From Morella rubra (Eukaryota; Streptophyta; Magnoliopsida; Fagales; Myricaceae), in contig CM025852.1 of NCBI GenBank assembly GCA_003952965.2, forward strand, positions 4,000,416 through 4,064,415: a stretch of 64,000 bases of DNA. The letters run 5' to 3'. Positions 26,544 through 39,095 of this stretch are shown in pieces. How positions within the stretch are numbered: the stretch's first letter is position 1; every line of letters starts with the position of its first letter. Below the pieces are notes generated by a model. The model saw only the letters and a list, made by a program, of their open reading frames with translations, searched no databases and was not told the DNA's origin. The translations under genes were made by a program, and so were the position numbers.

Positions 26544-28978
26544 ATGGCCAACGTTGGAGGAACTTCGAGTGGTGCCGCTAGCTCTAGAATTCCTAAGGTT
26601 CCAGAGTGGCATGATGACCATTGGGCCCTAGCTGATGGAGGAGACTGATTTTGACTCCTTCTATATTGAGTATTGTTTCCCAAGAGGAACTTGTTTCCGC
26701 CTCCCATTTGCCGAGGAGACGCCTTACACTCGAGGTGCTATGGGGGAGATGTGTTTTTTAAGGCTCCATTAAAGTCTAGGGTAAGATTTCCTCTTCCAAT
26801 AAGTGTTTGCAAAATCTTGAGGTTCTACGCCTTGCCCAACTCAAATTGTTCCCAATGCTTGGAGGGTTTTGATGGGTTGTGCTATCATGTGGCTTATGTA
26901 TCTTGGGTGTGAATGCCAACTAACTCTAATGAAGTTCTTGTGGTTTTACACACCCATTTGCTCTTCCTAAGATGATAAGTTTTGGTATTTTCGTCCTCGC
27001 AATCAGAAAGTTTCTCCAATTACTTTCTATCCTGATAATAATAAAGGATAGCACGAAAACTATTTCTTTATGTCTGGTGTCTGATGGGAGCACTTTTCCA
27101 GGTGAGGACCAGCAAAGTGAGTCTTCTTTGTGTTGGGTGTTTGGCTTTGTTCCGGAGCATCATAGGAAAGAGGTCACGAGTCTTACTTCGGTGGAGCAGG
27201 CTCATGTGGATGCCATTGTGGGAGTCGGTTCCCTAGACTGGAATGCTTTGGTTTGTAGGGAGAATGAGGGCTTTCTAGGGTACGCTTTACCTAAGCCTCC
27301 TCCTAAGGTGAATCCTTCTCCCCGGCTGGGAAGAATTCCCTTGACTATTCTCCACTTGATGGTTCAAAGAAAGGTTCTTCTCGCCTTTCTTTGGGTGGTG
27401 CCTCTTCTAAACGGAGGCATTCCCACAAGGCTGAATGTTCTTCCCATTTCTTCCTCCAAGAAGAAAAAAAAAACTCCTCCCTTGCTTCTGGGGTGAGAAG
27501 GAGGAGGCGCCTCTAGGCCGCAAGTCCTCATGGTGCAAAACGAGTATGGTGAATGCCTTTTGGCTGTAGATTTTCTAGATTTTCATCCTCTCTCATTTGC
27601 TGGTTGTGATCTTGTTGTTGTTTTGCTAATTGTAGGTTTTAAAGGCATCCCTCGTATGTTTAGACCTATTTCTGGGGTTCGTACAGAGGTGACAAATCCT
27701 GAGGTGAGGGATATTCCCAAGGTGGGGATTCACTCTTTCAACCTTGTACCGGTGGGTCCCTCTTCCGTTCATGGTGGGACACCCCTGTCCATAGGGGATT
27801 TAGTAGGGACTCTTAGCCTATTCCCTACACCGACATTTGACTTGCCTGAAACTCTCGTTGCAGATTATTTAGAGACTTGCGACAAGGGTTTACTTGACGC
27901 TTCTTCGAGCCCTCAAACTATGGTTGTTTTGTCAAATTCCAGCTCTTCGTGCGAGTCAGATTTGCTTGAGGCTGAAGTTGATCTGAGGTTCAGGCAGATG
28001 TGCTTTCATCTTTAGGGGTTCTATCTGTGACCCCTCCATTGGTGGTAGTGCCTTCTTCGGAGCAGCCAAGTGTGCTTGGGGCTGCTATCGTTAGTGGTTT
28101 TGGCACTTCTAAATCCATATCAGCTGATGTACCTAGCTTGCCAGAGGCCAATGTTTCTGGTGCATCTGAGGTGCCTTTAACTCTTTCGACTAAAGGCAAA
28201 GGACATGTGTTTTGTCCTTCTACCTCAAATGATTCCGAGGAATCTTATGTTGAGCCTCCATTGCACCTGCTTGGCATTTAGGGCCATATGCTCTTTTGCC
28301 TCTTTTGATTGAGGAATTGTGATGAGGAACTCTTTGACTCTTTCACGACATGTGAATGTTGACAGAAATGTGGGGACATATCTCACGGCGTGTCAATGCT
28401 TGCTGCTAAGCTATGTATGACGAGGAGTTAGAGTCTGCTCGTCTAAAGTTGCGGAGACTCGAAGGTGAGTTGGAGGCTAGAAAAAAGCAGTTGCCAAGGT
28501 GCGGACTGTGGCTCCGGCACCCATTCCCAAGTTGGGGCATATAAGGCTAGGGTGAAAGCCTTGGAGAAGGAGATCACTTCTTGGGATGCCACGATTTAAG
28601 GTGGACCGTCAATGACCTCGAGCAGGGCGTCTGAACTTCGAGTATGATTTGTCTTGGGAAAGGCAGAAGTTTTGTAGCTTTGAGCGAATATCACGGATCC
28701 TCATCCAAGAGGGAAGAGGCATTGCATGCTGAAGTGGTGGAGGTTTGCGCTGTAGACATGTGAGAATGCATTGGTCTATCCCTTCATCTTGCCCTGTTTT
28801 CAACAATGCCCGCTTTTCCTGGTGATCCTGTAGCACGCAGGTGTATTGGTGGATGGCATATCTCGAGGAGAGGAGCCATTTTAAGGTCCACAAAGGAAAG
28901 CATGCTGATGATATTTATAAGCACCTTGTTGAGAGTTTAGGAACTCGCAGTATCCATCTTCCTCCCTTGGAAGATTAG
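26544..28978 (+). pseudogene. Antisense ORF of Tat element (gypsy-type transposon protein), broken
   Basis: Begins MANVGGTSSGAASSR and is interrupted by several stops and shifts. Longer open pieces are 26,972-27,496, 27,530-28,015 and 28,000-28,281. The last 500 bases hold coiled-coil-like sequence (ARVKALEKEITSWDATI) and the end ESLGTRSIHLPPLED-stop. Its place between pol and the LTR, on the opposite strand, fits the antisense ORF of Grande/RIRE2-like elements, and the style fits the putative gypsy-type transposon domain proteins. The domain match is by impression only. Confidence 0.5.
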
Positions 28979-29209
28979 ATTTTGTAAAACCTTTGCTGTT
29001 TTCTTTGAACTCGGTTATGTTTGTGCATATTGTAATATGTTCAGAATCTATTGAATTAGATACTTGACACTTTCTTTTGTTTGAGCTTCAATACTTGGCA
29101 ACATTCAGTTCATCTGTTTGTGCTTTGCTTGCTACTTGTAGTGGCCATTGGCTGCGTAATTTGTAGTTTGCTTTCAGCATTTTGAACCTTGTTGGATTTG
29201 GTTGTCTTC

Positions 29210-29750
29210 CTTTCATGGTTTGAAATGGACTTCATCTTGAATGCAACTGGGAACCATATTTCTCCATGGTTGTCTTAGGACTTCATTTTCGTTGCGACTG
29301 GGACGTGCTTCTCCATGGTCGTCTTAGAACTTTGCCTTGAGTGCGACAGGGAAACCGTGGTTCTTCGAAGTTGTCTTAGTTGCGATTAGGAACCGTAGTT
29401 CTCCGAGACATCTTAGTTGCAATTGGGAACCGTGGTTCTCCGAGGTCGTCTTAGTTGCGACTGGGAACTGTGGTTCTCTGAGGTCGTCTTAGTTGCGACT
29501 GGGAAACTGTGGCTCTCTAAGGTTGTCTTAGGACTTTCCTTGAATGAGTCTGGGAAACCATGGTTCTCTGAGGTCGTCTTAGTTGTTGGTTCTACCTTTT
29601 TTAGCCTTTTGCCTTGAATGTGATTGAGAACTCGGTTCTCTGAGGTCCTTTTAGGACTTTGCCTTGAATGCAACTGAGAACCGTGGTTTCTGAGGTCATT
29701 TTAGGACTTTGCCTTGAATGTGATTGAGAACTGTGGTTGTTGTCTTTAGC
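29210..29750. repeat. Degenerate tandem repeat, unit about 38 bp or multiples
   Basis: Repeated units of the form GTTGCGACTGGGAACCGTGG followed by TTCTCCGAGGTCGTCTTA. There are roughly ten copies, some with an extra GGACTTTGCCTTGAATG segment. It lies between the Tat pol and the antisense ORF, where Tat-lineage 3' untranslated regions typically carry such arrays. Confidence 0.85.
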
Positions 29751-30059
29751 AATTAGTTCAGAGCTGAGGTTCCTTTTTTGAGAGGTGTGCTCATCCATAA
29801 TTGTGACGTCATCATTGAACAATTGATTTGTGAAGATAACTTCTTTTTCATTTATAGTAAACAGGATAAACAAGACATCGAAGCACAACGTAAGTGTAAA
29901 CACATATTATAGATAAAATGTAAAATGCCTAAGCAAAATACTTCCTAAGGTGCACCGAGTTCCGTGGATGTTGTAGCAGTTTTCCTTAAGGTCCCCCAAA
30001 TAGTATGTCCCTGGTCGTTTGAAATCAATGATACAATACAGACCTTCCTAATTTGGGTG
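29751..30059. other. Spacer between tandem repeats and pol
   Basis: About 300 bases with no recognisable domain; probably the start of the 3' untranslated region of the Tat element. Confidence 0.4.
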
Positions 30060-33000
30060 CTACTTGCCTTGTTGTGGATCTTTAGTTCCTGGCAATATCT
30101 TTCTAAGGGCCAAACCTCCAGGGATAAAATGATGTGGTCTAACCTTGGCATTGTAGTAGTTGGCGATCTTCTGTTTGTGCACTTCCATCTTTAGTCGTGC
30201 ATCTTCTCTCCTTCCCTCTAATAGGTCGGGGTCTAGCTTCCTTTTCTTCTTTGTTGTTCTCAAGTGAAGTGCATCACCCGAGGTGAGAGGGATCCTATTT
30301 CCACTGAAATTACAGCTCCAGTGCCATAAGTGAGAGCAATGGGGTTTCCCTAGTGGACGTTTTGACAATGGTGCGGTACGCCCATAATACCTCTGGTATT
30401 TTTGCTTCCAATGAACCCTGTGGTTGTCGAGCTTTGTCTTGATGATCTTCAACAGTGATCGGTTGGCCAGTTTGCCCATTGGCTTGCAGAGAGTATGGAG
30501 ATGAATAATGGCTCTCGATGTTGAGTTATGAACAAAAGTCTCAGAAGCTTTTGTTGTCGAACTGTTTTCCATCTTCAGTGATTATTGCCATGGAAGTCTG
30601 AAGCGACAGACAATGTTCCTCCAAACAAACTTTCGACGTTTGGTTCGGTGATCTTTGCCAATGGTTCTGCCTCTACCCACTTAGTGAAATAATCGATGGC
30701 GACTATCAGGAATTTCAGCTACCTTCGTCCCATAGGGAATGGACCAAGGATATCAATACCCCATTGCATAAACGGGTATAGGGCATTGACGATGGTCATC
30801 TCTTTCCTCCGGGATGTTTATGATATTGGCAAACCTCTGACACTTTTCTGGCTTGCATGGCTTATGGTAGGCCAGAAGAATCCAGCTCAGATTGCCTTTT
30901 AGGGAGAGAGCCCTTGATCCTGAATGATTTTTGCAAATCCTTTCATGTATTTCTCGGAGTGCATAATCTCATCTCGGGTGCCGAGACAGCATAACAATGG
31001 CTTGGAAAGGCTTCGACGATATAGATTCCATCAATGAGAGTATATCTTAGTGCTATCCTCCTAAATTATGAAGCTGTTGCTTGTTGACTCCAAGGTCTTC
31101 TTCCTTCAATATCTTCATAATTGGGATAGCTAGTCTTCGGGTTCTAACTCATCAATCGTCCGTATTTCGAAAGTGACTCCCGTTGATTGTATGGTTTTTG
31201 TCCTCTAAACATCTCGACTGATCCTGACACCTTGGTGGCCAAAGCGTTAGCTTGGGCATTTTGATCTCGGGGAATGTGTTGGATTTCAAAAGCTTCGAAT
31301 GTTTCTTTATTTCTAGGGCTTTTCAGATACGCCGCCATTCTTTCATCTTGGGCTTCGACATTTCCAGTGACTTGTCCTACCACTAGTTAAGAATTGAATA
31401 CATATTGAGATGCTTTCCTCCTAAGTGTTCTGTGTGAGGAGGCCGGCTATAAGGGCTTTGTATTCTGCTTCGTTGTTTGGGGGAGAATATTCTGGCTTAA
31501 TCCCGAATTCAATTCACTCTTCTTTCGTGTATTTCTATGACACTCCCACACCTCCTGCTTCATGGTTGGATGATTCGTCTACATATATTTGCCACAACTT
31601 TGGTTTGGGAGTTTCTTTTGAGTTCTGATGTTGTGAGTTCTGCAATGAAATCAGCTACTGCTTGCCCTTTTTGTAGTCGAGTTAGTACTCGATATCGAAT
31701 TCTCCAAGCTCTACAACCATTTAACCAACCTCCCCGACTGCATTTGGTTTCCCCAAAGTTTGTCGTAGTGGTTGATCTGTCTGAACAACTATGGGATGAG
31801 CTTGGAAATATGGCCTCAACTTTCTTGCTGAGACAATGATGGCTAGCGCTAGCTTGTCGACATCGGGATATAGGTTCAGCTCCTTGTAGCTCTTTGCTTA
31901 CATAGTATATCGGTCGTTGAACGCCGTAATCATCCCTTACAAGTGTTGTGCTTACCGTCACATTAGAAATAGCGAGATAGAGGTAAAGCGTTTCTCCCGG
32001 TATAGGTAAGTTTAAGAGTGGAGGATTCATCAAGTATTCCTTCAGATCTTCAAAGGCCTTTTGACATTCTTCTGTCCATTCGAAGGCCTTCCAAAGTATT
32101 TTAAAGAATGGCAGACACTTGTTGGTCGCTCGGGCAACGAACCTATTATGCACGACTATTCGTCCCATGAGTCATTGGAGCTCCTTGACGTTCTTTAGTG
32201 GTTGCATATCTAGGATAGCTTTAATTTTCTCTAGGTCGGCTTCAATTCCTCGTTGATGATAACTTTAATTTTCTCTGGGTTGGCTTCAATTCCTCATTGA
32301 GGTACAAGGAATCCCAAGAATTTTCAGGAGGATACACCAAACGCACATTTTGCTGGATTCTGCATCTTATATGCTCAGAGTACACTGAAGGCTTCGGCTA
32401 GATCAGTGACATGGTTTGCTGACTCCTGTGTTTTGACCAGCAGTCGTCAACCTAGACTTCCATGTCATGTCTTATTTCCTTCTTGAACATCAAATTGACC
32501 AATCTCTGGTAGGTTGCCCCAGCATCTTCAGGCCGAAAGGCATTACCTAATAGCAATAAGTCTCCTGATTTGTCATGAAGGTGGTTCATTCTTACTCTGT
32601 GTATGCATCTTGATTTGATTGTACCCTAAGAAAGCATCCATGAAGCTTAAGGGTTGATGCCCCACTGTTGACCATGCGAAAACCTCGCTATTCACCCATT
32701 AGAATTTCATAAGGATGGCCTTAGACTCCTCGAGCAAGTTGGTTCCGATTTTGACTGTCCATTCTCTTGAATCTGCCCGAAGCGGCACTTCTTCTAATAG
32801 CTCTACTGGTTGCGCCAGAAACTCCTCCTAATGTTCTATGGCCCTGGTTTCTGTCGTCATCTAAGTATCTAACAGATAACATTTTATTGCTTGCTCTTGA
32901 TCTCCCTCTGCTTCCCCTTTTCCCACTTTGGTTGAGAATTTCATTTTTAAGTGATAAGTTGACACTACATTGCGTAACTGATTCAGCGTAGCCCGTCCGA

Positions 33001-33116
33001 TGATGGCATTGTAGGAGGATTCCCCTTTCAGGATTAGGAACTTGACGGGAAGCGTCGCCTCGCGTGGATGTTCTCCCACTGTGAATGACAATTATTTCCA
33101 TTGGTGCAATTGCCAT
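30060..33116 (-). pseudogene. Ty3/gypsy pol remnant (protease to integrase)
   Basis: In transcription order. Protease C-terminus: FTVGEHPREATLPVKFLIL, SYNAIIGRATLNQL (about 33,090-32,870). Reverse transcriptase/RNase H junction: FVARATNKCLPFFKI, FEWTEECQKAFEDLKEYL, YYVSKELQGAE (32,170-31,850). RNase H: EIQHIPRDQNAQANALAT (about 31,290). Integrase end: EVHKQKIANYYNAKVRPHHF and GGLALRKI (about 30,150). Stops and frameshifts separate all pieces. The reverse transcriptase YVDD box is not visible as an open stretch. These sequences are characteristic of Tat-type pol in plants. Confidence 0.85.
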
Positions 33117-35388
33117 GCAAATGCCATGTCCTTTCCATCATTAATGCAAATGCCATAACCATAACATTGATGCACATTTTCATAAAAATATGCTCTTACC
33201 TTTCATCATGTGCAATGAATGTCCTTAAAACTTCACATGTAAACATGCCACATGATAATTTCAACTTCATAATAAATCTTGTAAAAGGCTTGAGCAATTT
33301 TATTGCATCCAAGAAACATTATACTCTTATCACATCCATACCTTGTATTTATTTCCAAAATAAAATACCATTGAATCAAAATAAAATACTTAATCAAATC
33401 AGCAAGCAATTAGAGATTTAGATTAAAAGCTTCTATTATTAAAACACAAGTCAAATAGCTAAGTTCAATATTCCGAGTCCAATATCTAAGTTTAATATTT
33501 CAAGTCCAATAAGACTTGAACTTGGGCTTGCTGACAAACCCAATTTTGACAAGATCAGTAGCTATAGAAAGCTACTTCGTTCAGCCCAAAATAAGGAAAA
33601 AGAGGCCCAATACATATGGCCACTTAAGTAGGCTTTTTGAGTCCAAAAGGGACCTATCATTGGGCTCCACTTATAGAGCTGATAACCTAGCAAGCTATAA
33701 ATATTTCAGCCCATTAGAAGAGTCTAAGTGATAGAAAACAAGTATAATTCGTGTAGCTAAAGAAAAGACCCGTTTTAGTGCAAAAACCTAGTTTTTGACA
33801 ATAAGTTCAAAGATTAGTAACTTATTCATTATAACTTCAAATGACTCTAAATTTTTACTAGAGGTTCCTGATGGTGTCTAGTATAATATTTTCAAATTTT
33901 AGATCAATCCATGGTCGTTTACTATATAATATAATTCATTAAGTGCACTGTTATCACTAACTTAGCAAAACTAGGGTAGGTTTGACCTAATTATCCATAT
34001 CTTTCTTTTTCCACATAAATCTTTGCATGAAGCCTCTCCTATATGTTTATAATACTTCTTTATCTTCCAGAAATCGTGCCATGCAAGGTAATTACACAAA
34101 ATTAACCTCAAAATTCATCAAAGGGGCTATATGACCTAATTAACAATACCTCCTAATCTTTAAAATCCTCTTGCATCTAACCATCATAATCTCCTATCTA
34201 GCTCATCAATAGTCTAATGAAAGGTTCCAGATCACTATATGACATATTGCTAACCTAAAATCATCAAGATGACATCAATATAACTAACATGCAAACTACC
34301 CTTACCTCTCTTGATCTTTCTTGGTCTTTTGATGAGCTTTGTGGATTATAAAACCTACATAGAGCTTGCTGTTAGAATCAAAATCATCAAAATAACTTCA
34401 AGGATAGCAAAGCTCAAGAGAACCTCAACCATTACCAATTATCTTCAAAAATTCATCTCTTTCTCCCCCCTGGAGAATTCGGCTAGCGTCCTCCTTTCTT
34501 CTTCTTCTTTCTCTAGCTCCCTCTCATTCTCCCTCTCTCTAAGGATGTCCAGATGAGATGAGTGAAGAAAAACCTTCACAAAGCTCCTATTTATACTACC
34601 CTTGACCATGGTTTGCAACCTAGGGTTAGTTTAACTATGCTAGGGGTTAATAGACCTAATGATCATGTCTACTGCTAGGTTAGGGAGTCTAAGCAAGGCT
34701 AAGATCTGCATTGGTGAGGATGGCGGTGGGAACTCAATTGGGGACAAATGGAAGTTGGTTTTGCATGATTGTAATGATTGGCAATCATTACATGCAATTC
34801 TATGGTTTTGATCGGTTTTGTGAGTCAAAGGAAGGTTGACATGGGCTGTGGAGATGGTCTGAGCCGAATGGTGTGATTGGAGGCCCAAATCCAAGTCATT
34901 TCCAAGCCCAAAGTCAAGATATCTTATTTTCTAAACCCAAAAATCCTATTTCTTGCAAAGATTCTTAAAAAAAAAAATCAATAGGGTGCATGGAAATCCT
35001 AGATTAGGTCCTATTCGCTTGGTAATTAAGGATGTAAAGCAAAGCAAGCAAAAATATTGAAGAAAAAAATGAGGTTCTATAAAAAAAATTGGGGCTAAAA
35101 CATGTAATAAGGGTATTTTAGTATTTTTCGGCAATAAAATATAATATTTAAAAATATTCAAGTTATTGAAATGAGTAAAATAAGTAATTAAATCAAAGAG
35201 CACAAAAAGATAAGAAAGAGGATATTTTTCTCATAATTTTTTGATATGTAAAACTATTTTTATGGATTTTTCCCTATTTTTAAACTAATAAAATAATTAA
35301 ATCGAAAATATTAATATAAATACTATTTATTATAATTAATTAAGAAAATTAGGATAAGTAATTACACTTAAAGGGTCGGGGCATTACA
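33117..35388 (-). repeat. Outer LTR, 5' half (reverse strand)
   Basis: About 2.3 kb with no coding domain, starting TGTAATGCCCC at 35,388 on the reverse strand. AT-rich, with several GGCCC/GGGCC-type words near 33,590-33,670. Interpreted as the first part of the split LTR. It could instead be a separate partial element. Confidence 0.5.
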
Positions 35389-36270
35389 TTAAATGAGATT
35401 TTGCTTAAAGGAGTTTACGTAGAACAACTGAAAGGCTTCGTGAATCCCAAAGAAGTTTACATTATGAACTGTTTATCTCTCAATCCAAGTATGCTGAGGA
35501 ATTAGTTACGAAATTTGACATTGATAATAAAAAGCATACTAAAGTCCCGATGAGTACAACTATTAAGTTGAGCATTGATTCCAATGGTAAAAGTGTTGAT
35601 TACACTTTATACCGTACTATGATAGGTAGTCTCTTGTATTTGATTGCAAGCCGACCTAACCTTTTGTTCAGTGTTGAAATTTGTGCAAGATTTCAATCTG
35701 ACTCAAAAGAGTTTCATTTAGAAGCGGTTAATAAAATTATTAGATATATTAATGGAATAGTCAACTTTGGCATTCTATATTCGTACAATTCTAACACTCA
35801 TCTTGCAGGTTTCTCCGATGCTGATTGGGCTAGTAACTGTGATGACCAGAAAAACACCTCATGTGGATACTTTTATATGAGTTCCAAGCCAGTTGCTTGG
35901 CTTAGCAAAAAGCAGAGTTCAATTTCATTGTCTATGGCTGATGCTGAGTACATGGCAATGGGAAGTTGCTGTACCTTGCTTATTTGGACAAAACAAATGC
36001 TCCTAGACTATGGCTTAACTCAAGATATAATGATTGTTTACTGTGATAATACAAATGCTATTAATATTTCAAAAAATCCAATTCAACATTCACAAACTAA
36101 ACACATACATTTGACATCATTTTATTGGAGATTTAGTAGAAAACAAAATCTTTAATATTGAACATGTCTCCTCTGAAAATCAACTTGCTGACTTGTTTAC
36201 TGAGCCTTTAGATGTCTCCAGATTTGAATCCTCGAGACAATATGTTGGTGTATGTTTAATGTAGTAAACT
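35389..36270 (+). pseudogene. Copia reverse transcriptase end and RNase H
   Basis: Resumes with LNEILLKGVYVEQLKGFVNP, then jumps at about 35,465 directly to FISQSKYAEELVTKF-like sequence. The segment expected between them, holding the catalytic YVDD box, is deleted. The RNase H part is open for 201 codons from 35,550: MIGSLLYLIASRPNLLFSVE, GFSDADWASN, SMADAEYMAMGSC, YCDNTNAINISKNP. A one-base shift after KHIHL breaks the end, but ENQLADLFTEPLD is recognisable in another frame. Confidence 0.9.
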
Positions 36271-37890
36271 TGTGTTTCGAATCAATATTAATTATGTTAA
36301 GAGGAATTTCTCTTTCATAAAAATCATATAATTACTGTAATGTTAGAGATATGTTGTTTTAACAATTTTTTCAATTTTAATTCGTATTTCCGAAATCTGT
36401 TTGATTACATGTATAAATGTGATTTTAGTTTATTAGAAGTAGATCGGTAGTCTTTTAAACGTCTACTGTACCTCTGTTGTGTGGTATTAATTCGGATAAG
36501 TGTTGATGAGCACTCATAGGCGTGGCAAATAAGTCGTAAGGGCATTTTTGTAATTGTCTTAAAGCATTTAACTCTAGGGTTTCTTTTTATTCTTTTCACT
36601 TACACTTTTTGCCTCTCACCTCACCCTATTGTCTCTAATTGCCGCCAACCACCTCTTTTGCTTCTCTCTTTATTTTTCGGTGAATGCATCATCAAATCTA
36701 TTCTATCTTGAAGAAAAGGTTTGTAATTCATATTCTATCACTTCTCTCAATCTTTTCGTGTTATTAGTTGGTTTGTGGTCCTGCGGGTAGAACTCGCGCA
36801 TGCGTGTGTGTGTATGGATTTGTGTGATTTTGTCGTTTTTAAGCTCAAATTTTTTATGGGTTTTACTACTCACTTGCTATTACTCTAATCTAAATCATTT
36901 CCCATTAGATTTAACAACTATTATCAAAGATCTATGGATTTTTTGTTCAAAACCTAGATTTTGTACAAATTTCCCCTTTTGGAGTTCTTGCTTTAATTCT
37001 TGTGAAATATGATTTAATCTATCTTGTTTGAGCTAGATTTATTGTCTAAGACTTATTTCTTTTTAGATCTATGACGTATATGTTGTGATTGTGAAGAGTT
37101 GAACTTGGGAAGCCAATTTGCAGGCTTCGGGTTGCATGAAAATGTCACTGGGCGACTTTATTTGTTTTGTGTTATCATTCCCATGTTGTTTCAATGAATT
37201 AGATCTATTCTAGGCATAGGGACTTCAGCTTGATTTGATAAGCTTGGATGAATTTGCAAAATTTGTTGCAAAAATGATTATATGCATTTTGGGTAGTTTC
37301 AAAAACATGATTTTCATAACATACTACCATGTTGTTAAAATGACATATTGAATGCACTATAGTCCTGATCACTACGCCGAATGACACATTGAAAGTTCTT
37401 TGCTGATGTTGGCCGAATATACTATTGATGATAGGGTTGAATTTTTATAGTCCTCACGTGTTTGGGTCTTGTCCTTTTATAATTATGTGAACCTGAACTT
37501 TGTGAATATTTTATTCTCTTTGTTGGTATACATCATATGGTTAGGATCTACATGTTTATTGGTTCCCTCATACTATATCCAAGTGCGACATGAATTTTTA
37601 TTTAGTATATGGACTGGGTTATTAATGAATAACATTTGATAGATCATTAATAGCATAAGTGTAATTTGGTGTTGAACACTTAATAATCTTGTCTTTTCAG
37701 CTTACTTGGATTATATGCTTTGAATTTTTCTATTTGAAATCTTCTGTAGATGTGTATAATAAAATCTACTTCTTTTATTTTCTTTGTCTATGGATGTTTG
37801 ACCATTCTGTTACATTTATGGAAGAATAATAATTTCTTTTTAAAATAGTATTTATGTTGGCTGAGCTGATTTGATTTATGTTTTCTTTAG
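36271..37890. other. Spacer between copia pol and extra ORF
   Basis: About 1.6 kb with no domain. The segment 36,600-36,720 resembles a transcript leader (pyrimidine-rich, ending AAAAGGTTTGTAATTC, a possible splice donor), and a CTTTAG precedes the ATG at 37,891. This would suit a separately spliced message for the following ORF, but it is inference. Confidence 0.4.
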
Positions 37891-39095
37891 ATGGTTCGGG
37901 TTAAACTTCCAGCTAGAAAGCAGAAAGTTGATTATCCTTCTCCACGTACAGTTAAGAAGAGAAAGGCTTCTACATCGTCTACCTATCAACCCAAGAAAGG
38001 TCGTCCTTCATCAAAGGAAAAGCAGCCAACCATACCTGAAGACTTTGATGACTCCCTATTCTATAATCCACAAGCTGATGAGCTATACCACTCCAAGTTC
38101 AGCTCAAAGAAGGTTGAGCTTGAGTGAGAAATTCTTTTCGAAGAATTATCTCACTTACCTATCTCTAGTTAACTCCTGTCAAGAGGATGGGGTGCTCTTC
38201 TGCAACATCTTATACTCCCACCAGAAAATGTGGTAAAAAAGTACTACTCCAACATCTTTAACATTTATGGTTCCTCCTTTTCAGTTTATATTAGAGGAAA
38301 TATCATTGAGATTAATCCTCCTTCGCTAGCTGTATCTCTAGGGATTCCCATATTGAGCATCCTACATATCCTTACAACTCCAAAACTTTTCCTCCATTAA
38401 CTACCATTTTTAGTTTAATGATCAAAAGGACAATTAGGATCTTTAGGCACAAAGAATTTCCTGAAAAATTGCTTGCTCCTGAACATGTCATTGCTAGTCA
38501 CATCATCTTTACAAATATCTATCCCTACAAGCATATGTCAGCTTATTCCTTTGAAAGGATCAGATTTTTGTATGCATTTCTTACTGGTGATTCTATAGAC
38601 CTTGCTTCAAATATCTGTATGCATATGCGACAAATTTATAGGTCTAATACCACCTCGTTTAAGCTCCGGTATGGATGCTTAATATGCGCTTACTAAGTGC
38701 GAACGAATCACCATTCCTCCCTCTGAACCAAGGATGGTTTTAAAGGGTTCTATTTGAAAAATCACTCTTAAGCAGAGTGAATCTCACAAAAGCCAACCCC
38801 CTTAGTTTCCAAAACCTAATGAACCAAATCTTTTGAAACTTTGAAACTTCTTCTGGAAAGAACCAATGCAATCTCAACCATTCAGTCTGACTTGGCCATT
38901 ATCCAACTTGACCTAAATCAACTCATGGCTGAGCACATAGAGATGCTTAAGCTTCTTCAGGCACCACCTGTTGAAGAAGGCAGTGAAGAGAGTTCAGAAG
39001 AGGAAGATGATATTGATGCAAATGAAGAGGAAGAGGGGGATGAGGAAGCCGGTGAAGAAGAAGAGGGTGATTCCTCTGAAACCGAATCTGCCTAG
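37891..39095 (+). pseudogene. Extra copia ORF (plant transposon protein-like), broken
   Basis: Starts MVRVKLPARKQKVDYPSPR with a basic, nuclear-signal-like N-terminus (KKRKASTSS). It continues in mixed frames through GWGALLQHLILPPENVVKKYY and EINPPSLAVSLGIP, a pattern like the putative plant transposon protein domain found in additional ORFs of plant retroelements. It ends in a coiled segment (38,841-39,000) and a strongly acidic tail (EESSEEEDDIDANEEEEG). Stops at about 38,125 and 38,170 and several shifts break it. It lies in sense orientation between pol and the 3' LTR. Confidence 0.6.

Larger units (their letters stand above)
23300..33116 (-). mobile_element. Tat-lineage Ty3/gypsy element, truncated, reverse strand
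   Basis: Pol runs on the reverse strand from about 33,116 to 30,060. Downstream of it come a tandem-repeat block (29,210-29,750), a long ORF on the opposite strand (26,544-28,978), and a polypurine tract before an LTR starting TGATGATACC at 23,820. Antisense ORFs and repeats in the 3' untranslated region are known traits of Tat elements such as Grande, Ogre and Retand. The 5' LTR and gag are missing; the element breaks off within the protease at about 33,100. Left boundary approximate. Confidence 0.65.
22366..35388 (-). mobile_element. 13-kb insert in copia reverse transcriptase (outer LTR, flanks TTAAA)
   Basis: Flanked by perfect TTAAA copies at 22,361-22,365 and 35,389-35,393; removing it restores the Phe-Leu-Asn-Glu frame. 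The right end, read in reverse, begins TGTAATGCCCCGACCC, a gypsy LTR start. The left end, read in reverse, finishes GGATGTGACA. The two outer pieces (22,366 to about 23,300 and about 33,117 to 35,388) look like two halves of one long LTR on the reverse strand, split by a Tat-type element. They include an ACTGAGTCCTTAAGACTCACC motif seen in similar form in the other gypsy LTRs here. The inner boundaries are approximate. Confidence 0.65.
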
